Shown here piece after piece: positions 40,101 to 52,056 of a stretch of 64,000 nt of DNA. The notes under the pieces are model-generated. The model ran no database searches. It was not told the origin of the DNA and worked only from the letters and a program-made list of their open reading frames with translations. Location: positions 3,534,001 to 3,598,000 of the forward strand of contig OZ199838.1 of the NCBI GenBank assembly GCA_964304625.1, written 5' to 3'. The first letter of the stretch is position 1; each line of letters opens with the position of its first letter. Origin of the DNA: Kudoa neothunni. Lineage: Eukaryota; Cnidaria. Made by a program: the position numbers and the translations under genes.

Positions 40101-43100
40101 CAATTTCATTTCTTAAGTTACGGCCAATCTGCTTATAATAAACACCATTCCAAAAAATATAAATAAGAAAGTTTCATTCACGATTTTTATGATTTTTGAC
40201 TTGCATCGCTTGTGTGAAGCCGCTCATTTCAATTAATTCATATGCTTCGTTACATCAAAGAGTCTAAATATTTTTGGCCAAATTTAATAATTACTCGTGT
40301 TTCTAATTGTAAATTTAACTTTAACAGTATTTAAACTTGAGTATGGACAATATAGCTACATTATGTTTATGGATGAATCAACGATACCTTAAAATGAAAC
40401 TAGAAAACTAAATTATCAAAAATAAAAAAATTCTATAGGAAACTTGCTATTGTTCCACCTAGAAAACCTCAGAAGGATCTGAAACATTAGAAAAACATAT
40501 ATCAAAGATAGTATCTAAATTTATTTATTATGACGAATTATAAATATTTTACTATAATTATTTATTCTCGCGTCAAAAAGGATCCCAAACTCAATTAAAA
40601 ATAAATTTAAAATAAGACGTGAATAAAAATATTTTAGCATAAACATTACAATATATAGAGGAGAGTCTGCAACATTAAATCTCTTCAATACATTCAGTGA
40701 AATCTCTCAATATAATAAATTGTTGTATTTAAAAAATTTGGAGTATTCAGTTTGAAAGAAATTGACTTAATAAAACCCTTTTAAAAAGAAGAAGACTATC
40801 TTCAGTTAGAAATATCATTAAAAAACGATGTGTAATGATCATTGTATGATGTAAATTAATTTTCACATCAATAAGACCAACTAAAATCAAAATAAAATCT
40901 GTAAGAACCTTAAGAAATCATATTTTTAACTTAGGCTCATAGAACCCGATGGGTGATGAGATTACTTTCGGATTAATTTAAGATACGCACAGTTGGTAGT
41001 TTTATTATTTGGATTTTTCAGCTTTAAATTTTGACATTATTGCATAAAGAAATGATATCAGAAAATAGTTGGGATAATGTTATTGGGAATTTTAATAAAA
41101 ATGAGGGATTTGTTGAGAGTGACGTGAAATTAGAGAAGATATCAACTACTGAATCGGGTTTCCAGTGGGAATGTGTTAAAAAATCAAGTAAAAGGACTAA
41201 TTATCGTAATCGTGATAATAATATGACTGGTTCTATGGGGATTTCGGGAAATATTACATCATTTATTACATCATTTTATGTTTCTAGGGGAGGATTGGAA
41301 ACTGATACTTTTTTCACCCACATCCAGTGACACTCTTCTTATTACAGAAGAATATTACGATGCTGACAACTTTTAGAGGGAATAACAGCTACATACCTGA
41401 AATTCTATAGGGTGTGACGAATCGCAATGAACTGTCGTTAAAATTTTGCTCCTGCGAGAAGCGTAACGTTCGTGATGTGCATTCAAAAGAAAGAGCGTAA
41501 TATTTTTCGATTGTCAACAGATTTCCACGATCGTGCTATTGAGCGATAATACAAAAACGACTCTGAACTTATTATCGATAATAATCAAACCAAAAAGGGT
41601 TTGATAGCGGTGATTAAGTGATCAAAATCGGTGATTATATTTTCTTCGAGAATTCGCAGCGGAATTCATCAAATCAAATATTTTGAGACGTCGAAGTTTA
41701 GGAAATATTCATTTATTAAAATTAGATTTGTATTATTTAAAAAATACATTAGAGACGACTCAACATCTATTTCTAGAGAAATAATTTTAATCCTGCTACA
41801 ATGAAGATACACTTACTGTTTAAGGTTTATTGACAAAAAACCAGAATTTCGCCTTAAACATTCAAAAAAACTGCATGTCGTTCTCATTAAATTAAACATA
41901 GAATTTAGAATATCCCCATTGCCATTTGAAATCAAACTTATGTCCACTAAATAATTTAACCTCAATATATCTATTTAAATTAAGGATTACTTTGGGGATA
42001 AACAATCTTTGAATGTACGATATTCATTTATATGAAGAATACAGCGAATAAATCATACTTTTCTCAAAAATTTTGATAATTAATATATATACAAATTTTT
42101 TAATTGACATATTTATTCGTGAACTTTTTATTTTGTGTTAAAAACTAATTTAACTTATAAAGAAACAATCAACAATAATGTAATATGTTGTGAGAGCTAA
42201 TAATGCAAAGAACTCCAAAATACTTTATTATTATCATTCAATTATTAAATCAAAAATTATATTTAAAAGGTGATTGCTTGATTGAAAAAGAAATCCTTTC
42301 CAAATTAATCTCAATATTCATCTATGGGATAAACGAGAATAATAATCGGTAAATTACAACCGTTGAGTTTGCTTGCGGTATGACGGAGTTGCGAAAAAAA
42401 AGTTGACTCCTTTAATAGTTCGTTCGGAGATCATGATTATTAGTTAAATGTATGTGTTTCTTGCTATAAAACTAAACTATTTTTACTTTTGTGTGGCTTT
42501 TGATAATGTTAAAACAATTGCCAAGCATATGTAATAATGTGTTTCAACACAAAAGTGCAATAACATGAAGATTCTCTGGGGGTACATAATGCATCCCCTT
42601 CGTCACCCGCGTTAGATTTTGAAGCTCCGTTTTCCGAGGGTTAAAGCTGATCAATATAGCTTTTATGATGAGAACTTTTCTCTAGGGTTACTTCGACACA
42701 AACTCAGTATGTGTTGACAGCTGGAAGAACTCGACTCTCCCAAGATCATGTGAGGCATTTTGTTATCCCATTTTCATTTAATCGATTTTTTAACTTTTAC
42801 GCGATCAGAATAACACCGTTTCCTTTTCTAGAATTGTATAAAAATTTGATATTTGAAATATCGCATAAGTATCTTAATTTATCATAATAATCAATACGTT
42901 TAATTTAAAATTAACTTTTGTTAAAATCCAATGTAATGCATTTATTTGAATAATAATAATAATAATAATAGCTATTGTCACAGCAATTTTTTATCCAGAC
43001 TGTACGCACTCGTATTCTCCGCGTATTTTTAATCTCATCAACTTTTACTCACAAACAGTATACAAATGTAATTTTTTAGAATATGCTATACGAAATAATT

Positions 43101-43908
43101 TCTGTACCCCCAAGAGTGAAGTGGCGGGCCACAGATAAATATAGTTAAAACTAATGACACCTGTATATTATTTTTGTGTCAATGGCCATTTCCTTTTAAA
43201 TATCTTAAATAAGCAAGAATTTACTAAACACACTGACAAAAGATGCTCGGCTAGGACAAATGTTGAACTTTTCAAAATAATGTGGAGATGATAAAAAGGG
43301 TCACCAATATTGAACAGCAACATTTCACAGGTTCGCGAAAAGAGGTTCAAATCAAATTTAACAATTTAACATTAACTAATTAAGGTTTTCACCATTTATC
43401 GCATCGGCACCTTTAGGTGAGAATCGCATAAATAAATTAAACAAACCTACATCACTGCCATTGTCTAACTCATCATCACCAGATTCATCACTTGAAAAGG
43501 AGTCCGACAAGAAATCATTGTTGCCATCCGACAGGAGATCATCATTTGTTTCACAAGGTGGTTGTTCTCCTTCGCTTGAATCGGCGCTATCGTTTTTAAA
43601 GTCTAATAGAGCTTCATCTTGCTCTTTGAGAAAGTTGTAAAAATCGGGGTCGGTCTCTTTCAACAGCTCCAATTGTTGTTTATGCTTTGTGATTTCATCG
43701 GAGTTAGTATTGTTATTGTTGAGTTCCGTATTGGATGTGATTGTTGGATTATCGCGTCTAACCAATGCAGAATAATAAAAACAATTTACAGCCTCCCATA
43801 TAGTATTTAAGAATATTACAATATCGGCTCACCGGTTAACAGCGGTTTACTTTTTTTGCGAACATCATCGGATTCCTCATTAGCTTTTCTTTTTCTATTA
43901 TCACACAT
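37176..43908 (-). CDS. NOC2L: NOC2L / Noc2p, nucleolar complex protein 2 homologue
   Basis: Noc2 works with Noc1/Noc3 in 60S pre-ribosome maturation and export. The ATG is at 43906-43908; exon 1 ends at 43820 and encodes a basic Lys/Arg-rich nuclear start. Exon 2 (43757-43451) has KHKQQLELLKETDPDFYNFL, the signature family motif (HKxxLxxLKDxDPEFYKFL), then a Ser/Asp/Glu-rich stretch. A 4.1-kb intron leads to exon 3 (39330-39238) and exon 4 (from 39190), with LLKCFHSIVYDQF and INFCLKNVSSIL as in the family core. Later exons carry VRISCFNLLRKWSNTKKADS, HPITQIMLATLNATNSPKFIPFKLH and, at 37559-37176, ENARKISDIRFTMGE, matching ENSxxIxxRRxxVxFG. The end is Lys-rich and then acidic. Phases agree at the junctions I checked (43820/43757, 43451/39330, 39238/39190). 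Some middle exons (38.2-38.7 kb) were not delimited to the base. Confidence 0.92.
41031..41330 (+). pseudogene. Possible retroelement ORF fragment inside NOC2L intron 2
   Basis: A 99-codon open frame on the strand opposite NOC2L, preceded by an acceptor-like TTTTTCAG. Its middle (GFQWECVKKSSKR) and end (ITSFYVSRGGLETDT) recall the ORF1/gag-like proteins of animal retroelements, where a basic 'GFxxVxxK' segment precedes 'FxVSRLxxxTT'. The frame stops before any further domain and has no partner reverse transcriptase nearby, so if real it is a remnant. This is a resemblance only; a host-derived exon or chance frame is possible. Confidence 0.3.
42949..42970. repeat. ATA trinucleotide microsatellite in NOC2L intron 2
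   Basis: Seven consecutive AAT/ATA units inside the long NOC2L intron. Confidence 0.85.
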
Positions 43909-44332
43909 ATTAAACAAATAATGTGGGACAACAATATTTATAGTTATCCTCTCGATAAATACCGACTGGTTATTTTAGTTTTTTTATTTTTAATGGATAA
44001 TTTTTTTGATAACGTTGAAAATTTGACCATCCCAATCAAACAATAACAACAACTGTGTGATCCAACGATAATCTTACTCACGTTTGTGAGAGGTAACGAA
44101 ATGCCACGAGGTCATATTTTAGTTTATTTTTGTTGTTCCACCTAACCGCCTCTTTTAATTTGTATATTTTCTAATCAATATGTTTATATCTCTCCGACCA
44201 TTAAATCATACCTACATTAATATGAGAATTGTGTACTAATACTCAAACCACACATTCTAATCCTTACATAAAGCGCTTAAGTGCAAATTTTAATTTAAAT
44301 CCGTACACGTTATCCAATCGTTAAAAAATAAC
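43909..44332. promoter_or_regulatory. Shared divergent promoter region of NOC2L and CLUH
   Basis: Only 424 bp separate the NOC2L start codon (minus strand) from the CLUH start codon (plus strand), so both promoters and 5' UTRs must fit here, unless 5' UTR introns were missed. It is AT-rich with a few GC-containing patches (about 44085-44160). I recognise no specific factor site. Confidence 0.6.
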
Positions 44333-47300
44333 ATGATAACATGTCCAGGTGATAGATATGAGTTGTTGAACCCACCACAGTCCAATCAGAATACGCCAAA
44401 GAACGAAAACCACACAAATATTTGCCCCCAACCTAATCACTCCTCCTCCAATATCAATTCTGATTATGGTAGGTTTTCGATTTCCGATCTCGCCTCGCCA
44501 CCCTAATAGCTCATTTCTATCACTCATTTCTGACTGGATATTTATTTAGTTGTCGAAGAAAAATCATACACTGTCTCTTTAGATATACCCGGCGTTGTTG
44601 ACACAATAAAAATTCAGGTATTTTCATGAATCAACTGGTTTCATATATTTTCTCAAAGGTTGGCAGCAATGACACTGTATTTGAAATTAAGCAAATGATT
44701 ATGGAATCTATGGATACATCTTTGAGGACTTGTTTCTCTTTGGTTATCGATAAAAACAACAAAATTGATGATTACGCCAAAATTTCCGAGATTAATGAAA
44801 TTCGTGATGGCTCAACTATTCGCTTGATTGATGGTAATTTGCTGTTTTCTTTTGTTTTTTTAAGTTGCCTACTGATTAATATTTACGACGTATTTGTCAT
44901 TATCAGTCTTCTACGTGTATTTAATTGATAATTTTTAATCGGATTTGATAGGAACTATATTTAAATATGGGATAGGCAGCGTCAATCAATTTCAGTGGAC
45001 TTATTGCCCACTTTCTCATATACTATGGGAGAGTGACTTAAATTTGGTTATTGTATGATCAATAGCTAATCATTGATTTAATTTGACATTTTTCTATTTA
45101 CTTCAGATTAAACACACAATTTTTCGTTTTTACGAAAGATACGCTTTATATTACGAGTTTTATCTTATTTTGTGTCGAGTTAATCTCACGTGACAGCTTC
45201 ATCGTATAAAGCTAATGCGATTGCCCCAAAATATAAGTTAATCAGCGAAATTTAATCTTAAAAAAGTTTATTAACGTAAATATCACGATTTGCGTGATTT
45301 AATCGTTAATAATATTTATTACTAAAAATAACTAGTGAGATAATTGCGGAATTCAACAAAATATTCCTTTTTTTATTAGAATCGTGTGTGTAATTTATGA
45401 TTTTTAACAATTTACTCTGTAAAATCCTCTCATTTAAAATCTCATTTATTTAACGCGTACCGAAGGGGGTACCTAAAACACCCCAGAGATTTTTCAATTT
45501 AATTCGCTCCTTTGGATATAAAATTGTTTTCTGTTATTATTCCCCAATCGAAAATAAAAATATTAAACCGGTTGGGGGAAAATTCAAGTAATTCCTCAAA
45601 AATATAGGTTATGTTTGTATAAAGCTGTTAACTAAGTATTGGAAAATTCAAGGTTGTATTACAAGTGAATTTGCCGTGTGAAAGGAACAACCAATAAACC
45701 CGTCACAACTATGATTTTCGATAATTTTCATTAATCTCATTTTGCTATCGTGATATTAAAACGTAAGAATATTTCCTTCCTTCAAACAACTACCTTTTCT
45801 GTTATTATTGTTATTCTGTGGTAAAAATAAAGGCTGTTGTAAAAAAACCAATGTGGAACCAAATTAAATATTAATCGGCCTATACTTTCAAAATTAATAT
45901 ACTACCAAAAGCGCTCGTTTCTCCCATTAATCTCAGGATCATCTCCAAGCTTGTCGGATTCTTCCGGTAGAAAATAAAAAATAAAACTTAGTCCAAGTTT
46001 TATTTCTTTTATTTCTTTTATCAAGTAAAAACTAATGTCTAATTATTAATGTTTAGTCAAAATTAAAGAAATAATAAACATAAGAGATTCAAAGGCTACT
46101 AAACATTAAGTTCTATTGATTAGATTTTGAAAATGTAGTTTATTATTTTATATCCTTAATGTAATTTCTCCTGTTTGGTTTAATATTGATTCAATATGAA
46201 AAGATTACACAAAAAATAAAAGAGAATATAAAAAGGTATAGATGAAATTTCGATAAATAAAATAATTGCGGTTACTAAATATACCTCCTCCGACCCCTAA
46301 CGTTTAACAGAAAATTACTGTGATACCTAAAAACAAGCAGAAAATCAGTTTTTGTTTATTAAAATATCAACGTAGATATTGATAAAAGTAAAAATTGGGG
46401 GGGGGGGGGGGATAGTGAAAAATCATACAGTAACCTACATATATATGCTGTAAGTGAGTATGAAAATTAAAAATTTGAGGAACTTAACAAATAAAATTGA
46501 AAAACATACTTTATTTATGACAATTATTATCTTTTATATTAAAATTATTATGAATTAATTTTGCTCAAGTTATACATTTAATCGTTTTTAATAAATTGAA
46601 GAAAAAGTTGAAAGTTTTTATTCTCAAGTAAATACTTTACTTTTGATGAGAAATAATTTTTTTCAACATGTTTTCCAATATTTTTGATAACGTTTGTTTT
46701 TATTTTTTCAAATTTTGCTATTCCTAATATAAATCTGAAAAAAATGATTGAAAGTTTATTATTAACATAAATTTAAAAAATAGTTATTTCAAGGGATATT
46801 TAACTTTTATTTGACAATAGTCCGAATAATTTTTTAAATTAATGTTTGTTGAATGTGTTGCATCTGATTGTCGTGCAACCGATTTAATCCCTTCTCCTCT
46901 AGATCCTTACAATTTAAGAGAAGCTTTTTGTCACTTATCTCGTTTTAACGATATTATACTTTCTTCGAATACAAATGAAAGCCTGATGGTCGGCGAAACT
47001 GATGGAATCTCGCCTATATGCTTGGGCAATGTGCTCGGATATAATCCCGATTTGAATGAACCTGATGACATCAAAATTGATGAAAATGACATTGATTCTT
47101 TGACAATCAGTCAACAGTGTAGCATTGTTCCATTGTTGTCTCCACTGACGAAGAACAATGTGAGTTTTCCTAAGATATTGTGTTTAATAGTTGACCACTG
47201 TAGGATTATGTCAAATGTTTGGACGATCTAAAACTCGCCCCTTGGAACCCCCCTGTTGGACCGAGAAAGTTGTCTGGAGATCTGCTTTACTTGGTGGTTA

Positions 47301-50300
47301 AAACACTGGAAGGAAAAACTGTTTATATCAGCTGTTGTGTGAATGGGTTTTTCATCAATAGGTGGGTGGTTATTGGATTTCTGGATTTATATTAATTAAA
47401 CAGGTCGGATGATGATCATTTTGACCCTACTCCAATGAAGGATTCCTATAGATCTTTCACCTTGGTGGGACTTTTATCTCAAGTACTTTCAGCCAATTAA
47501 TATAGTCAGCATATCATAATTTTCGTATATTTTGGTAGGTGAGTGAAAAATTCAAGACCAATTTTGGAAAATTGGTTCGAAGTTTTGTTAAGAAAAATGT
47601 TTACGAATACGCTCATTCGTCTAATTTAGGCGGTATCATAGTTTATAATTGTAATATTTGCTGGATGATATTTTAGTCAAATTATGGACTGTTCCTTTTC
47701 CAACCAATCAAAAAAACTCGATCCGTGCCAGTGAATGTAAACAATAGTTGAGGCGCATTTTAACAATAAATTTATTTTTATTTATTTATTCATTCAACGT
47801 TAGTTTTATCAAGTATAAATGGAACAGACGACATACAAAGCGGTCAGGTAATTCGACCTCCACTTTTCGTCATTAATAATTTTGTGTAGCTAAGAGATTG
47901 GAATGAGGAACTTCAAACGGTGAAGCAACTCAAACAAAATGAAATCAGTGATCGTATATTACGAGATCGATCTATTTATAGGGTAATCTAATTTTTTGTA
48001 AACGCATACTAAATTTAATCTGTGATATCACGAGTAATAATGCACTGTAGGTGGTTGTTGATATGGCCCATACAGCTAGCAAAGGTGTGAAACTTATGAT
48101 GGAAGGTAGCCTGAAATCGATGAATCCACATGAAAAACTAAAGTAATTTCACAAATTATTCAACCTTAATTCATTCGATGGCGGTGGTGGTGATGGTGGT
48201 GAAATAGGGACCAACTTTTTGTGTGGAACAATCTTTTTTTCAGCGTGTCCTGTGATACTAAGGGTTATTTCAAGAACTTGGGTGGGGATGCTGCCACCAA
48301 AAGTGCCACGCTATTGGATTTGCATGGTGTTGATCTTATGAACCGTCTTGGATTGGAGGGAGTTTTCACTTTGGGTACCACTGTGATTGACCATTGTGGT
48401 TATCGTGTGTTGGCTCAATCTATTATTCCTGGCATATTTCAAAAAAATAGTGAAGATGTTGTTGCCTATGGTTCTGTGGAGACAACTGATTCTGCTCTAA
48501 AAAGCAATGAGCAATTTACCCAACTGTTGAGCAGTCTTAAAAAAAATCTAAAAATAAGACCAGCCACGTAACTAGTTTCCAATTTCCTCATTGTAATTTA
48601 GCAACCGTCTACCTGTGTAGGTTCATCAATCCTCATGATAATGAACCTGTGACACTTAACTCATCCATCGAGACTAAGGGAATAATTGGTAGTGACGGCC
48701 GTCATTATTTGATTGATGTTTACCGTATGATGCCTCCAGATCCGTTGTTCGTTGATGAAAGTACGCAATTGAAATGCGAATGGATCGATAATTTACTTTG
48801 TTTCATGATAGATCCTCAAAAAACCAAACACTACCCTGAGGATTTTACTTTTTCTGCCGATTACACCAAACTCACCCACAATTACACCTTCCCCAAACAA
48901 CGATTTTCCAACAAAATTAGAGTATTCCGTGAGATGTTGGTCGATGAGTTCTACTCAAAGGAGTATCTAAAATTCTCAAAAATTAAAGAAACCCACCTTG
49001 AGAAACTTAAAAATGATCCTTTGGAGGAATTCAAAGTAAAGAAAAAATTTTTTGAGGTTTGTTGTTCATATGTGAAATAGAAAGCATCAATTGAGCAAGG
49101 TGCCGAGCTGTCTACTGAAATGTTGGTTGAATTGGAAAGTAATAGATATTTTCGATTATTTCATAATTTAGGGTTGTTATTTGTTTAGCGATTGCAACCA
49201 AAAAGGCAGCCGTGTCGTGCAATCTCCCCGAGAATGCAAATGGCTATGATTTGGCTGTGAGTCCCGATTGTTTCAATTCAAAATTCAACATAAAACCCGA
49301 TGAAGTATATACATGTTTCTAATTTCTAATTTCAACTTTAAATTGGTTTATTATTTAGGAGGAATTAATGTCTATAGACCGTAGTATATGTCATCGAATG
49401 TCATACTACATGGTTTCTAGTTTTATTCCTGAGCTGGTTTCTCAGTTGCAACATCATATCTTGTACGATGGTAATTCTCTCACAAAGCTATTTCACTCAA
49501 AAGGAATCAATATGCGATATTTGGGTTATTTTGACTCTTTTGCTTGTGTCATCATCAACACAATGTATCCAATACATTCATGTATGAATTTATTTACAAA
49601 TGTTGAACGAGAAAAAATGGTTACAAACATTTTCTCTAGAGAATCTGTGTATCTGAAATGATTATTCGGGCGAGTAAGCTCCATTTCAGATCCCTTTTGG
49701 CTGGTAACATTAGAAAATATTCCACCGGCCAAATTGTTGCTCATTATTTGAATTGCTTCCTTGGAAATAATCCCTACCCAAAGGCTTCCAATCCCAAGGA
49801 TGAGATCAAAATTTTACGACGAGGAAAACGTAAGAATAAACCTAATGGTACTTTCCAACGGATCTGAAACTAGATGGGATGGTCCATCATCCAGTTGGTC
49901 CAGTCTAACACCTGGCAGCTTGTGGAATGTGATCAGAGCGGCAGTGAGTGATAAATTTGGTTACAATTTGGACGGTCGTGATATTTCACAAATCAGAGAT
50001 AATCACCATATTACATGTGTTTCGTTGTTGAGAAGATTTTGTCAAGTTCATGGACTTCAGGTGGTTTCCAGGGAGTATGATTTTGACTCGTCCAAACATC
50101 ATACTTTCTTTGCTGATGATATCATCGATTTGATCCCAGTAGTCAAGACTATTAACGTATTATCAGTTGACGCATTAAGTGCCATCAACCTGGCTAAAGA
50201 ATATATCGAAACCAACAACTCTAGTCTGCTCAAACTAGCCTACAACATCCTTACAGCTGCCTCAACTCATCTAGCTCAAATATATGGACTTATTCATCCA

Positions 50301-51099
50301 CAGATGGCTGTAGCTTATGAGCTACTCTCAAAAATATCGTACATCAGTGATGATTGGATTTCGGCCACGATGTTCCAAAAGAAAGCCGTACTCATTTATG
50401 AACGCTTCTATGGTATTGATCACTGTGACACTATACACTCTTACATCAATCTTGGGTTGTATCTTTTCAGCGGAAAATGCATCATTTCAGGAATTAAGGT
50501 GTTGAATCGCGCCAAATATTTGATTACGCTTGCCTACGGACCTGATCATCCTGAAATTGTCACAATCGATACCAATCTGGCATTGTCATTCTCAGCTTTG
50601 GGCAAAAATTCCACATCGGTTCAACTGTTGGGAAATGCGTCACATATTTTAAAAGTTTTGGTTGACATCTTCAGCCAATACATCCGTCAACTATGGTATA
50701 CTGTTGTTGTTGTTGGCCAAACAACAAGTGTTTTGCTCGCTCTACAAAGATGCTATCGCTAACTCGAAAGAGGCTCTTAAAATATTCAAAACTCTCAATG
50801 GCAATCGAGATCATCTCACAATTGAGGCATCTTCAGTAATGGAAGCTGCCACTAAACTTGCTGTAACCAGTGAACGACTCTCCAAAGCTATCTGTTCTGG
50901 TGGTGTCCGTTCTGGTTCAGACCTTAAAAACAACAGCTTATATCTAGACAAAGAAAATTTTGATCTCATCAAAGCAGTTAACGATTTGAGACTTGGCTCT
51001 GCTGAATTTTTGATTCAGAAACCACATTTATCTCGCTTATCCGCATCACAAACCAAACAAGTTTCCACTGAAAGTCACCTTGAAATCGATGTTGATTGA
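44333..51099 (+). CDS. CLUH: CLUH / Clu, clustered mitochondria protein
   Basis: RNA-binding protein that controls nuclear-encoded mitochondrial mRNAs and mitochondrial distribution. Exons, with matching phases: 44333-44468, 44550-44617, 44659-44833, 46903-47159, 47204-47361, 47404-47482, 47539-47632, 47677-47730, 47804-47847, 47890-47982, 48051-48142, 48208-48567, 48621-49035, 49081-49138, 49189-49304, 49359-49601 and 49640-51099. The N-terminal ubiquitin-like domain has RTCFSLVIDKNNKIDDYAKI; the Clu domain has FVWNNLFFSV, YRVLAQSIIPGI and GIIGSDGRHYLID; then come GINMRYLG, HYLNCFLG, LTPGSLW and REYDFDSSKHHTFF. The C-terminus has TPR repeats (KKAVLIYERFYGIDHCDTIH). The only long intron is 44834-46902. 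Two +1 frame changes inside the last exon (near 49,850 and 50,665) have no intron explanation, so as written the gene does not read through. About 1300 residues in all. Confidence 0.94.
44834..46902. other. CLUH: CLUH intron 3 (2.07 kb) with G-run
   Basis: The donor GTAATT follows 44833; the acceptor CTCTAG precedes 46903. The join restores GAT-Pro-Tyr-Asn-Leu-Arg, matching the family's EPYTVREA, so the distant acceptor is well supported. The intron contains a run of 15 G at 46397-46411 and otherwise no recognisable element. Confidence 0.75.
46397..46411. repeat. Poly-G run of 15 in CLUH intron 3
   Basis: Fifteen consecutive G residues in an otherwise very AT-rich intron. Length is likely to be uncertain in any assembly. 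Confidence 0.85.
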
Positions 51100-52056
51100 C
51101 CTTGTTTGATCAGATCATCTAACTATAGTGATATGATGAGTACTACTTTGGTGAATAAATCAATTGAAACTATTTTCAATATCGTATCATTAGAATCTTG
51201 TGTTGTTTATCACAGAAAATTTATGTATGCAGTTGTTCGTCGTCTGCAAGTAGTAAATTCATTAAAATTGCCCTTAAGGTATTTTTGATTGACTTTTTCA
51301 ATAAATTAACACAGTTATATTATTAATAAGTCAAAACATAGTATAATTTTTAAAATAAGACATATTTATTAACTTCGAATGACGAAGCGAATTAGTTCGT
51401 CCACGAGGGTTCCAATTTTAATAATTTTTTGAATTTTTACTTTTAATCATTACAATACTTGATATAATTTCTAAAAATGCCTTAATATTGAGAAAAAATC
51501 CCTACAGCCTTTTAGTTGAAATCCAGCCATGAGTGTATTATAGATAAATGATTAATGGTCACTGAGAATTTATAAATTCATACAAAAATATAACATATTA
51601 CTATATTTATTTTAACATTACTTAGGGTTTCATTTGTAAATATTTTTAACATGTGACGTCATAATGAATTCCGTCCAACGACACGATGAATAGTTAAACT
51701 CAATTATAGTTTTGAATTATCTCCTGTGACTAGAAAAATGATTTCCTCCCCACCAATTGGCGCAAGATATTCTGTTAACTCACGTCATTAGTCCCGTATA
51801 TAAAAATAAATTTTTAATAAACTCAACTATTTAACTCTAAATATAATTAATTTAAATGGTGTATCAACTTATCACAAACATAAATAACACCGAATTATTT
51901 TGTTAGTTGTGTGTTTGAATAAGTTTCAATCATTAATTCACCTTTATTAAATATAAATTAAAACAAAAATTTATACATGAGAGGTCTTAACTAGTTGTAA
52001 CCACTCGGGATCGAGTGATCATTTGTGATTCTTGCGCACGCGTAAAATCGTTTAAA
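51100..52056. other. Intergenic spacer between CLUH and PSMG1
   Basis: About 1 kb of AT-rich DNA containing the CLUH 3' UTR and the PSMG1 promoter. An AATAAA at about 51299-51304 could be a polyadenylation signal for CLUH. No further gene was seen; the frame at 51106-51288 lacks family features. Confidence 0.5.

Noticed and set aside
49057-49080. A 24-bp intron in CLUH
   Set aside because: A better donor (GTAAAG at 49036) gives a 45-bp intron in the same phase and removes a non-conserved read-through.
50609-50645. A 37-bp intron in the CLUH TPR region as the explanation of the frame change
   Set aside because: The phase fits, but removal would delete conserved TPR helix residues that otherwise align without a gap.
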